Shown here in pieces: positions 21,416 to 32,303 of a DNA stretch of 42,479 bases (position 1 is its first letter; every line of letters begins with the position of its first letter). The translations under genes were made by a program, and so were the position numbers. The notes beneath the pieces were generated by a model. That model was not told the DNA's origin. It worked only from the letters and a program-made list of their open reading frames with translations, and did not search any database. This DNA is from Reticulitermes lucifugus (taxonomy: Eukaryota; Arthropoda; Insecta; Blattodea; Rhinotermitidae). The DNA is taken from contig JAKCWW010004228.1 in the NCBI GenBank assembly GCA_026260175.1, positions 1-42,479 of the forward strand. Direction: 5' to 3'.

Positions 21416-22464
21416 AGGGAAGAGTCCTACCAACAATTAACTGTCGCCTGTTGCATGAAATACGAGAGTAGCTTTCTGCCCAAGCAGTGTGCGATATATT
21501 ATTAAGAGGGACATAAGAACCATTTACACAATACGGTGCCTTGATGTTCACTTACTAATTTATAAACATTAAATTGGTGATCCTGAAACTTATTTTAGTA
21601 TCTTAAAATTCTTACAATAAGAAAGATACAGTTTGAAGAAAAATTTGGATGCTTAATATAAAATCCAAGTGTGTGTGGATAAAATGAGTAAATTAGTGAT
21701 TTGTACGCTAGTGACTATGCGTGCGGATTGCTCATTTTGTTTACCTATTATCTCAGAAGTATTTATTTTTTGAGCGTATTCCACACAACTGCAAATGAAG
21801 GGGTGAGTGAATGTGAACGAAAGAATAAATGAGTAGGTGAATGAGTAATTGAGTGATATTTGGAAACAAAAACACACTAATTCTCTTCAGATTCGTTTAC
21901 GACATTCCGCCAGCCACAAGAGTAAGCATTTCTCTGTCAAAATGTTGTCCCCTTCTAAACATAAGCAGCTGCCAGAGACCGTCTAGGGTGAAGCATACAG
22001 CGAGAGAGCGCACTGCAAATCTTGGTGACAGAATTATGGAAACGAGTTACATGAAAAAGGTGGAAGCCTGGAACACATGATGTTATTCTTCCCTGAGTGG
22101 AAAATTTCCCTCTAAATTCTCCGCGGTGGGTACGAAATAGGCCTAAGTAACTCCGAGATCACACACAACAAGGCCAGTCAAAATGACTATTCTAACGTTT
22201 CTTCTACATCAGCGAAAAACAAATCGGTTTTCTAACACTTCCCTTAACATGTCTTTCCTATACAACACACGAAATATTCCATCAAGCTGGCTTCATTGTA
22301 ATGAGTATAATTTTCATTACAATAGATTTTTCATCAAATATCAGTAACAAAGACAGCCAATGCCCCGGCTGGTACTCGTACCTGAAACATCCCAAAACAA
22401 ACAGTTACCTCTTGAGATGACCTGTAAGGCTAGTTACGTACAAGGATAATGATAGTGTTGTATG
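21416..22464. other. No gene recognised
   Basis: Small open frames near 21653-22080 show no motifs. Confidence 0.5.
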
Positions 22465-22494
22465 ACAGTGTGGACAAGAATCAAGCGGACAGGC

Positions 22495-22507
22495 ATAGCG
22501 TCCAGTG
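22495..22507 (+). repeat. Left 13-bp target-site duplication of SINE A copy 2
   Basis: ATAGCGTCCAGTG, identical to 22743-22755. Confidence 0.93.
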
Positions 22508-22742
22508 TCACCGGGTTCGATCCCCGGTGTCCATGTGAGATTTGTGGTGGACAAAGTGGCACTGGGACAGGTTTTTCTCCGAGTTGTCGGTTTTCACCTG
22601 TCAATTTCATTCCACTGGTGCTCCATTAATTATAAAACTTGGTAAAAAATTGCTCATCTTCATCACAGTGGTTGCACAAGAAACCTTAAGGTTGCGGTGC
22701 GTCCGTAGCATCTGCTGCGGGGCCCTTCACCTCGCAAAAAAA
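22508..22742 (+). mobile_element. tRNA-derived SINE, family A, copy 2 (5'-truncated)
   Basis: Starts a few bases before the B-box GGTTCGATCCC (22514-22524) and continues with the family body: GATTTGTGGTGGACAAAGTG, CTGTCAATTTCATTCCACTG and GCGGTGCGTCCGTAGCATCT, then GCTGCGGGGCC and an eight-A tail (22736-22743). Exact 13-bp duplications flank it, which is the signature of LINE-mediated insertion. The A-box half of the head is missing compared with copy 1, so it lacks a full polymerase III promoter. It landed inside a LINE tail. Confidence 0.92.
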
Positions 22743-22755
22743 ATAGCGTCCAGTG
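22743..22755 (+). repeat. Right 13-bp target-site duplication of SINE A copy 2
   Basis: ATAGCGTCCAGTG directly after the poly-A tail; its first A overlaps the tail and cannot be assigned uniquely. Confidence 0.93.
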
Positions 22756-22815
22756 GCAGGCGCCTGTGAACGCTTTAATGAATCTTCGGGTTCCCCAAAT
22801 AGTTGGAATTTCTTT

Positions 22816-24189
22816 ATCATGTGAGAGACACTGAGGTACAATCTAGTACTAAACTCAATTACAGAGTAAATAATGCTGCACAGGAGGATGGTTGTTAATA
22901 ATAATTTGGACGGTGGGAAAGGTAGTTGCGTTCTGAGGTTTTCATGGCGGAGCGATGTATTTTATGGTTTTTGGGTTGGGATACCGTGTGGTCGCGCAGA
23001 TAGTTACCAAAATTTAGAATGAACAAACTGCCTCCATCTCTAGGGTACAGCCAGAAGACTCCTCTAGAAAATTCATGAACACCTATGTGACGTCATAATC
23101 CAGAAATTCACTACGTAATCAGAGGAGGTAGTTGACCAATTTTATGTACTTTCTCATACTTTTCTGGAAGACATGAATCAAAAAAAACCTTCAGTTACGA
23201 CAAGAAAATTTGGATAAGATTTCAACCGGGAACCTCATAAATACGAAACGAAAATTGAGATAACCATGGCGTTATTTTTGGGCCGGAAATACTACTGGTG
23301 TCATAAAAAACATATATTGGCAACAGTCACTGGTTTAATCAAAGCCGCTACACACGTCACATAACGTAATGCCCGGAAGTAAAAGGATTCCAAAACTCAG
23401 ACAACACGCACTGACAGAAGTGTTTGGTCTGGTCAGAGGCGATATATGACCTGCAAGACTCAAATGAAATACGGCCGGGAAAAAGAAAGGAAAAGATAAT
23501 AGCTGCAGAAGAACTATAAAAAAACTTTCAGTAAATCCAGCGAAGTCCTGCAGTTATAAATCACAAAGCAGTGCAATGTTGTAATGTCTGTCCGTTCCTC
23601 AACACGGACAGCAACATTAGGTCACTCAGAACGTTTTTCAATGACCTACATCTTCTCATCTCGATGGCGCCCCAGAACCACAGACGTTATATATTTAAAT
23701 GTCTTTGTACTTTAGACGGTACAGTTTTGAGAAAAACTTCAACCAGGTACAACTTTGCGGTCCAAGAAGAGTTCACTCTGTTAGATTGAGCACCTACGCA
23801 ACCTCACTAACCACTGAACAATAAAAACGGACTCATGTTTCAGAAGACTTGATTGTTCAGGAAATTATAATTCTTTTTCTAATACCAAAAATATATTTTA
23901 TTACTTGTAATTTATCCGAAATTAATAAAATTAAAGTAAACTTAAAATAAACTTCTCAGTAAGGCCCACAACATTTATTTGTGAATACTTTGTTTTTTCG
24001 CCTCTAACAAAGATATAATTTAGTAACAAATTGGGTTTACCACGTTTCCACTTTGGTTCCATTATACATTCCCAGACAGGTTACTGTACAGTGCATGATA
24101 ATTATTAAATGTAACTTACGGATTACCATCGTCACAACAGCATTGCAAAAACACTATAAATACGAGTATTAATTTTCAGTTTTTTAACC
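22816..24189. other. No gene recognised
   Basis: A small perfect hairpin (CTGTCCGT/ACGGACAG) lies near 23587-23610. The 72-codon frame at 23571-23789 has no recognisable motif. Confidence 0.5.
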
Positions 24190-24300
24190 AACGAATGCAC
24201 TTTTATTTTCGTATTTCTGTTCAATTAACCCTACACATGTTTCGGCCGCGACCCAGCCATCATCAGGGGTACACTGATACGTTCACTTCACTGTTCACTG
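24190..24300 (-). mobile_element. Possible retroelement 3' end motif
   Basis: The minus strand reads CCCCTGATGATGGCTGGGTC followed by GCGGCCGAAACATGT (24235-24270). A TGATGATGG...CGAAACATGT hairpin-like motif is familiar to me from 3' ends of insect non-LTR elements. A similar CGAAACATGTCG string occurs in the left arm of the fold-back element at about 7260. No coding part is recognisable here. Confidence 0.35.
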
Positions 24301-27300
24301 TTCCATTTTGTATTATCACAGAGCCGTTACACTGTTTGAGGCAATTAAAACTGAAAATTAATGTCAAGATGCACGGTGAACACAACGTGAAACTATAAAT
24401 ATTATCACGTTTTCGAAGTGCGCAGTAACCCCCCAATTTAAATAACAATCAGAAAGGACGAAACTTTAAAGCGCAAAATCTTGGTGTTTTAGAGGGTAGA
24501 TGGGATTTCTAGAGGGTCTGATCTGTTTGCTTTTCTAACACATTATTATGCACTATACTTGTATTTATTAATTGTTTCTAGACATTTAAACGCCGAAGTA
24601 TTTTAATATTTCACTATTTCAGATGCAGGAGTACATGGAGAAGAACATAATAGGATGATAGTAACAAATGGTTCGCAGTCAAGACTGGGAAAAGCCAGTA
24701 ACGACATATCTGGATATGGTATATCGGCATTCGTCTATAGAGACTGAGGAAATGCACGAGAAAGCTCAGTCAACATTGCTGGTAACATGAACGCGATTCG
24801 AACTGAAGACGTTCCTAACTTTCCGTCACATCTGATAATATGTAGTCTCTCAACGTGGCAAAGCGTCGTGACATAACCACGGAATGTATCAGTCATGTGT
24901 ATATCTTAATGTTCGTGACAAAGGTCACATATCTCGTTAAGCAGAAATTGAATATACTTTGATATATTATTCTGTATGAATATATATAAGCTGGGTTACA
25001 AACGATGCAGTCTTTTGTTACTTCGTGACGGTACTAACAGAGGTGGTTTTAAAGGTGAAGGAACAGGAAACAAAGGCAGAAAAAGTAAGGTGATCGGAAG
25101 AGAAAATATGAAAGAATATCGGCAAAAAAGAAAAAAAAACTTTCAGTATCTTAGGTGCGCCCTGGGCTCTTTGCTCTGGAAAATAGGCTATATGCACGAC
25201 TAGACTACAGCTTGGTTCTGCTGTCTTGAAAGAGGTCGACTTCATTGATCAATGTCGTCCCCCACTTGCGTCATGACGCACCGCATCGCCCGTCACAGAA
25301 TATTGCAACCTGTCTGCTTAGCCTGCGTGTCCATATGATAGCTTGCTCATTTAGTGGACCAGTACACTATACCGGGAGTCTCATCAGCATTACGGGTCTT
25401 TGTGGTGACGTAACCGGCGGATGATGAAAAATATACGAGGACACTTACAAATCACTTTTCTTTCTTAATTATTTGTCTTCAACTTTAAGGGATTGGGCCC
25501 CCTGTCTTTTTACATTTCATAATTAATTCTGAAACACAGAATTACTTCCAGACATGTGGCAGGATGGTTCCAGACTGCGGGATTCCTGGTCCTCGCAGAC
25601 GTACTGTTCGAGATTGAAGTCTTCTGGGATGTTATGCCGTGTCGATTCGAAAACAGTTAGGGACCTTCATCTTAAGGGTCAGGCAGTTCGAAAACACTCT
25701 TCGAGGCCTGACTGCCCCTGACGCAGTACAACCAATAATCCACTGAAACTTCGGTGACTATTTAGAAACAGACAAGGAGTAACATCTCTCAAGACATGAA
25801 TCTTGACGTAGCAGCATTCCTGGGATGCGGCTTTTTCTTTTACCCAAACTATAAAATACTGACCACATCCTTAGCCTGGGACTGGTCCGGTTACATAACC
25901 GGATGTCTTATAATGAAATTTCATCACCTATATTCATGACGGTAGGCATGTGGATGCACAGTTAATTATAGAGTACGTTATATGCTTTATCTCAATCCTG
26001 CAATCTTTGGAAATTATAACAGTTACATCATAGAAAGTTGTATGAAAATTGATGCGTGTTTACAGCCAATCAACACTAATTCCCCTCTATAACACTCTTC
26101 TGACTGCCGCAAATTACAAGCTAGGACATGACAGAGGAGGAAACGCATATGTGATTCATTAGGCGCACAAAATTATACTGATATTCACACATGTAGTTTT
26201 GACCGTCTGTGAGCGGAAACATGTAAGAACATGTTCACGCAATAAAACGTACACCGGTTGAGGTTAGAAACTCTCATGCTCCCTTCCGAAAGTTATTATC
26301 ATTTTTTTTTACCTGGTACTACGAAACTCAACAAATTCCTCTACGTAGTTTAGCAATGTTGCTGATATATTCTCAACAAACTGAGTGTCCTAATGTCTAG
26401 TTGACTGGCTTGAGTGAGTGACTTGTGACTGTGGGGAAGTCCCTAAAGAAGGAGAGTCTGTTCTTCACACTTGCCTTCTCAAATAAGGAGAACAAAAGTA
26501 ATTACAAACAGTACGTTAAATTTTGATATATTCTTGCATCTACCGACTTCTCTTCCCTCTTAAAACAAAGTTTAAGAATTCAAACGCGTTTAATTCTAAT
26601 ACCCGTAAAATTCTGAACGCTGTGCTTATTTCGAAAGTTTTACGTGCTTTGGGTAGATTTGGTACGAAGCAGAACCAGCAACCTGAAGGACAAGACAGAA
26701 CAATTTTTTCTTTAGGTGTCGTTTAACACAGATACAAATAAACAGAGTTGATAATGGCTGGACCGTTCCCTAATCCGTACAGGTAGTAAATAAGAAACAA
26801 GGGACTGCATGTATGAATAAAAATACAGCTTGAAGACAAAACAGGGACAGCTAACAAGGGCCATCATGTAGTCAACAGTCAGTGAGTGAGATTTCATGCA
26901 ATTTAGTCGAACAGCTGCTACTGAAACAGTCTTCCATACAATGGGGCGACAACCCATTTCGTCCAGTTGAATTAATATAATTTATTTTATCCGACCAACG
27001 CATTAGAACAGCTAATTTATACGTGCTACGAGGTACAACACCATGAGAGATGATTACGAAGCCCATAACTAATTAATAAGAAATTACTCTTTAATACAGC
27101 AATATTACATATCTTTCTCACTCTTCATTGCCAACTTTTTAAGCACGACTGCTGCATTCTATGTAGCTAATATTATGGATAAACGTTACCGGCGAAATAC
27201 CAGGGCGAAATATAAATTTCATAACTGATCAGTGATACATCGCTCTGATACAAAACTAAATTACTTGCCATTTTGATTCGACATTGTCGTGACTGTATAA

Positions 27301-27408
27301 ATAACTTTATCCAACGAGTGACATATCACATTTAATGCTGTACACACAGGTTAACTGCAGAAGAGAGGGAGAGAAAGATTATTATGAATTTCACAATTAA
27401 TCTGTATA
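24301..27408. other. No gene recognised
   Basis: A purine-rich patch lies at about 25030-25140 and a perfect TCCGGTTA-CA-TAACCGGA palindrome at 25886-25903. Two overlapping minus-strand frames at 26712-27066 are open but show no domain. GC-richer patches near 25250-25440 and 25555-25730 are unidentified. Confidence 0.45.
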
Positions 27409-27499
27409 CGGCTCCGGTCAACTGCGTACATATGGCGGGTGGCTGTATCCGCTTCCCGGTACAGCACATGCAAATGTGTACGTGATGTGACCGGAGCCG
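27409..27499. repeat. GC-rich inverted repeat, 91 bp
   Basis: Perfect 12-bp outer arms CGGCTCCGGTCA (27409-27420) and TGACCGGAGCCG (27488-27499), with a further imperfect inner pairing GCGTACATATG against CAAATGTGTACGT. The arms are far richer in G+C than the flanks. It could be a tiny MITE, a structured RNA or a chance palindrome in a GC patch; I see no target duplication. Confidence 0.7.
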
Positions 27500-27768
27500 A
27501 ATGGGAGGCCGCGGGCTTCGCGCCCTTCACCAATCCCTCCCCACACATATCTCTTCTTCATGAATATAGGAAATATGCCACACATCGTTCGGCCATTCTG
27601 TTTGTCTCACTTTATATCATTATTTTCAACATACAGTGCCTGAAGGAAAATACTCCACGATGAAAAGTTGTTTCACGATGGATATTTTATACACCGTTTC
27701 GTTCATTTTCATATTGTTATAAGTATTACCACGTTTAGTACATACTGATTTTTAGGCGCGTTCGCACG

Positions 27769-28281
27769 ATTGTGAAAAGCAAATATTAGCTTTATCATGT
27801 GTCTGTCCGTCTGTTCGCCCTTCCGCATTGGAACAACTCGGCTCCCACTGGACGGATTTTCATGAAATTTGATACTTGAACAGTTTTCAAAACTCTGTCG
27901 AGAAAATTAAATTTTTATTAAAATCTGACAAAATTAACGGGTGCTTTACACGAAGACCTATGTACATTCATGATAATATCTCACTCAATTCTTCCTAGAA
28001 TGCAAAATATTTCAGACAAATTTGTCGATAAAATCACAAATACACATTGTATGCTCAGTAACGTTTTTCCTAAAACCGTGCCGTTTATGAGATAATGTGC
28101 AAAAATACGGTAGAGCCACACAGGACAGAGATGACAACATAATATGGCGCATGTGCGTTGCGTGCTGTATAACTAAGGCTACAAACACACTCTCAGAATA
28201 TGTAATACTTATTGCTTTCCCAAGGCAAAAATGATTATGCGAAGGCGCCTCAATATTACGTTTATACATACATTGCCTATT
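27769..28281 (+). repeat. Dispersed 0.5-kb repeat, family C, copy 2
   Basis: Direct-orientation homologue of 13925-14453, beginning near ATTGTGAAAAGC and ending near CATACATTGCCTAT. Between the shared ends of its minus-strand frame (VALVIQ-AT and EH-MC) it has the same codon count as copy 1 (48), though the middle reads in a shifted frame. No terminal repeats were found. Confidence 0.85.
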
Positions 28282-28859
28282 TTTTAAGATTTATTTCCAG
28301 TAAGGTAATATGACAGTACAAATTTTAATTTTGAACATTACACTAAATTTACAGAATGTTATTGCCTAAAATGTGCAGATTGTCATATATTGAAGAAAAT
28401 TTTCTGCATAGAATTCGAAAGAAGCACACAGCTACAAAGTCTGCATTTAAATAAGCATTTATGTCAACAGTCACATCTTTTGCGAAATAGTGGCCCACAC
28501 GAAAATGTTCACTTTGATGGCAATAATAGTGAGGACAATGATAATAATAATAATAATAATAATAATCATCATGAAGGTATAGTTGTAGAATCAAAAATTT
28601 TGACATAAGCACGCCATGTGATTAGAGCTACATCCGCTCACTTCCCATCGTCACAAATTATTTACCTAAGATCTGCCTTAAAACTGCTTCCCAACATCTT
28701 CTTCCTTGCATATGAGGTCTTTTTAAAAGGGGGTTCATAATAACAAATGTGTGCACATTCCTTGATTGTCCCATTTAGTCACAGTCACAACCAATCGTGT
28801 CGCGCATCTAGTTCACTATTCTAGGAAAAATAAGTGACGTGTCGATTAACAGGAATTTA
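28282..28859. other. No gene recognised; trinucleotide microsatellite
   Basis: Contains (ATA)n at 28540-28566, which creates an Asn-rich open frame on the plus strand. Nothing else is supported. Confidence 0.55.
28540..28566. repeat. (ATA)n microsatellite
   Basis: About nine uninterrupted ATA units. Confidence 0.9.
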
Positions 28860-29014
28860 AAGTAACCAAATCCATGGGGCAGAATACTGCGTGAGAAACT
28901 GTCTGTAAAATGGTGAACTAATTTCCCGCCTTGTATAGAACCCAATGGTCCAATTCTGTGACCACAAAATCTCACTACTGGACGATCTTGAAATAGCTGA
29001 ATCCAGTCCACATT
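28860..29014 (-). pseudogene. LINE tail fragment, frameshifted
   Basis: The minus strand begins MDWIQLFQDR (family: DWIHLAQDRDQW). After a frame change it continues with a DFVVTELD-type segment and then VLYKAGN, a stop and FT, corresponding to VMNLRVPKNAGNFLTS. It is the same LINE C-terminus as at 8607-8960. Only about 45 codons remain and two frame changes are needed, so this is a weaker match than the others. Confidence 0.55.
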
Positions 29015-30316
29015 CTAAGCCACATTTCTTAAACAACCAAGTTAGTACTTTCTACCTATCATTACATACGTCATTTAAATGACCTCTTCCTTACACAATT
29101 GTAAATAAATTGGCATTAATTTGAAGATAACAACGGCACAATATTAAAAAATTTACAGAAGAAAAGTATTTTACATACATGCAAATAAAATTGTACGAAA
29201 CGGCAAGTGTTGTCTTTACGACTATAATTTTCGACTATAAACATAAGTAATGGAAGTAGGATGTGAAATGAGCTGCTCAGATCAGTCGCAGTGGTTGCAG
29301 TTGCACGAACACTACGAGTATATGGGAGTAGGTAACATCTCCATAACACGTCAGTATTCGGATTACAGAAATGAATGATAGGAACACGTTAAACGGAATG
29401 TTGAAAACCATCCAAGAGGATAACGTAAGTTTAACGGATAATAGAAGGTACAACAAAGTGAATTTAACACTGGTCTAATAGACAACTGCCCCTAATTTCT
29501 GTAGTAGTAGTAGTAGTACAATGGTATTAGCAACAGTGGTAGGAAGTGGCAGGATTGTTGCCGCCGCTGCTGTTGCTGCAGTGGATACTGACGAAGACAT
29601 TCACATTCCGGTCGGTATAAGTTAAACACCGACATCTGGAATGCCGACACTGTTTGGCACTCCGCGTTAATGCACAGAGTAAAGAGAAAATCAAATTGTG
29701 ATCTAAAGGGGACGACACTGAAAAGAAATAAAAGAATATATTTTGAGCGACAGATGTCTCTGTCCACTCTATCAAGCGTTCAGCAGCGTCTCTCTCAAGC
29801 AGCGCGTCATCATAACACCACCCACTCTAGCGGGAAATGATGGAGCTACTCTGGCCGTGATGGGAATTAAATTTCTGTGGGGGCTCCAAACAATGAAAGG
29901 GTGATGGGGGGAAAGATAATTTCTGGCGCTGCTGCCTCTTCCAGACTTTACCAAAGAAAAGAGATAATGATGTAACCAGAAAAAACAACACTTTACGCGA
30001 TAAATGAAAACATAACACTGGTTTCAATAATAACCTTAAAATAAACTTGAAATAAAGTGTAATAACATATGTAAGTTCTTTGATGTCAAAAACACTGGGA
30101 TCGCAATTCGATTTCTGGTTCGAGAACATGCCATTCCGTTGAAGGATGTCCCGGACATTTAACAAGAAATACTGCTTTATAGTCTCATGCACATAAGAAC
30201 CGGGTACCCCCTAAAATAATTACATACGATAACAACTTAAAAAGACGGCTCAAATAACAACTCTCTCCTGTATTCAGTTGTTATATGCTTTCAGTTACAA
30301 ATGCAACACTAGAATC
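29015..30316. other. No gene recognised; small trinucleotide repeats
   Basis: (GTA)n at 29501-29518 and a GCCGCCGCTGCTGTTGCTGC run near 29560-29580. Several short minus-strand frames (29492-30192) have no recognisable domain. Confidence 0.5.
29501..29518. repeat. (GTA)n microsatellite
   Basis: Six GTA units. Confidence 0.85.
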
Positions 30317-30572
30317 GGAGGCCCGGGTTCGATCCCGGGTCAGTTCATGTGGGATTTGTGGTGGACAAAGTGGCAATGGGACAGGTTTTCTCCCCGACTA
30401 CTTCGGTTTCCCTCCGTCAATTTCATTCCACCGGTGCTTCATTACTTGGAAAAGTGAAAAAAACAAACTGATCATCTTTCTCTTCATCTTCAACACAAGG
30501 GTTGCACAATAAGCCTTAAGGCTGCGGTGCGTCCGTAGCTTCTGCTGCGGGGTCCTTCTCCACAAAAAAAAA
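30317..30572 (+). mobile_element. tRNA-derived SINE, family A, copy 3 (5'-truncated)
   Basis: Begins shortly before an intact B-box GGTTCGATCCC (30326-30336) and has the full family body: GGGATTTGTGGTGGACAAAG, CCGTCAATTTCATTCCACCG and GCGGTGCGTCCGTAGCTTCT, then GCTGCGGGG and an A-rich tail (30563-30572). A short AGAATC duplication (30311-30316 and 30574-30579) flanks it. Like copy 2 it lacks the A-box half of the tRNA-like head. Confidence 0.88.
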
Positions 30573-30682
30573 CAGAATCCATACAAATAACAAGGATCTC
30601 TCGGTCGAACTCACAAATCGTAATTCATCTCTATAGCGCTCTGACGACGCTGTATGACTCACTGGCCTACTCTTATTTTTTT
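30573..30682. other. Spacer between SINE A copy 3 and repeat D
   Basis: Nothing recognised apart from the AGAATC duplication. Confidence 0.5.
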
Positions 30683-30771
30683 GGACTTCGTCCATCGTCT
30701 AATTTTTAAATAAAGCACTACGTTTCGGAAGCCCGCTCTGTTTCCGTTTTCAGGTAAAGAAAGCACCTACC
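30683..30771 (-). repeat. Dispersed repeat, family D, copy 2
   Basis: Minus-strand homologue of 12412-12503, sharing TTTCTTTACCTGAAAACGGA-type sequence, CTTCCGAAACGT and AGACGATGGA. Confidence 0.65.
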
Positions 30772-32111
30772 CTGGAAGACCCCTTAGATAGAGCTAGTCT
30801 CTGTCACTAGGCACAAAATATCAGTAAATTTGTCAAATATGGACCTGAGAACAGATATTATCTAAGGATAGTTAACAGAATATTGATATTAACTATTACA
30901 TATTAACTAGCAGACTCAAAAAATAAACCCTGGACGAATCCACAAACTAAAAATCATAAAAACAGCCACGAACTCAGAATGAGCAGTCCTGTAATCACAA
31001 ACACGTACAAGAGGCAAGTCTCGCAATACAGCTCACAAGCACACCTCAGGTAGCGGAAAACTTCTGGTATCAGCTGAGCGCTATTTTACGTTCTGCAAAA
31101 ATAAAGTCTTCAACAGAAGTTGCATTTATATTTTTTAATCTTTTTGGCATACAGCAGTTAAAAACACTAAATTAAATTACACTTTTATCGCTCCCATCTC
31201 AGAAATTCGCACGGATGGAGTGTTGGTAATTGGTAACGAATCACGAAATAGAAATTGTATTAAACTGCGACAGCATTATATTCATAATAAGACAATGAAA
31301 CGCTGTCAAGTGGATCAAATGTTATTAAGGGAGACACGCGGATATGGTAACACGAACTAGCTCAAGTGACGACAGCCTTACGCTATGCCATCCTTACAGG
31401 TTCCTATTTTATGGAAATATACTCTACTAAACACACGCATGTGGTAAAAAAAACAAGGTATAAAGTGGAAAAAATGACAACGAACAGAGAGGCAAAGCAA
31501 AAATCAGCTGACGACAGAGTATACATCCTGATCAGAACACAGAAAGTCCATTACCGTCCCACAGTCAGTGTGTTTAATATGGTATAAGGCCATTAAGAGC
31601 TGAGTAAAGACATTTATGAGAACCTCGCAAAAACTTAGAGAGCTATTCAAATATTAATTTTTTTATATATATGATAGGCGAATATTTTTAATCCATATCT
31701 GTGCTATATCATGTCACTTATTCTCAATAAAGGTCGACGTCCTATAATATCCTTACGAAACACTGAAACACAGTTTATTAATTTCAAGTGCATTAGTTCA
31801 GTCTGAAAGTTAGTCCAATTTTGTGGCGACTTGAATGACTGGTTTTATAGGAAGTATTTAACTTCACAGCTCCATTTATTAGAATATGTGTACAATACTA
31901 AGCGAATAAGAACTTAGAAAACGTATATAGGGCCCAACACTTCTGGCGCGCCCGCTTTGTTGCTCTGCTTATTAGTTTTCTCCGTAGCTGCTTGGTTGTG
32001 CTCAGCAAATTTAAAGTCGAGGATGTTCGAGTGTTGTTTAAATCGCCAACTGTATTGTCAGTCTCGGCTCGTACCTCAGACAGAACACTCAATCATGAAG
32101 ACCAGTAACAT
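30772..32111. other. No gene recognised
   Basis: AT-rich; the plus-strand frame at 31366-31587 shows no motif. The 123-codon frame at 31957-32328 runs into repeat C copy 3 and is probably not a gene. Confidence 0.5.
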
Positions 32112-32303
32112 ATATTTACGTAGGTCTTCATGTAAGGTTGTATCACTTTCCCCGATTTTAACCAAACTTGAAACTGTTACGGAGTTCAGCAAAAATCCCA
32201 CGTATAAAACTACACCAAAATCTGTCCAATGGGAGCCTAGCTGTTCCATGCCGACTGACAGATGGAAAGACGTACATGAAGAGCTAGAGTCGCTTTTCGA
32301 AAT
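32112..32303 (-). repeat. Dispersed repeat, family C, copy 3 (partial, inverted, diverged)
   Basis: On the minus strand CGAAAAGCGACT, then GGCTCCCATTGGACAGATTT, then GAAGACCTACGTAAAT match the first 200 bp of copies 1 and 2 in order and spacing. The remaining 300 bp of the family is not recognisable beyond it. It is clearly more diverged than copies 1 and 2 are from each other. Confidence 0.65.

Larger units (their letters stand above)
22465..22815 (+). pseudogene. LINE tail fragment, split by a SINE
   Basis: If the SINE and one target duplication (22508-22755) are removed, the flanks join into one frame reading VDKNQADRHSVQWQAPVNAL followed by MNLRVPQ. This matches the end of the same LINE type seen at 8607-8960 (DWIHLAQDRDQWRALV and VMNLRVPKNAGN in the family). 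The last bases (GTTGGAATTTCTTTATCATG) correspond to the NAGNFLTS end. It is a short relic with no function. The interruption lies between the QADR and VQW words. Confidence 0.7.

Noticed and set aside
28390..28608. Asn-rich 72-codon frame
   Set aside because: The Asn run is the (ATA)n microsatellite, and the frame has no other recognisable sequence.
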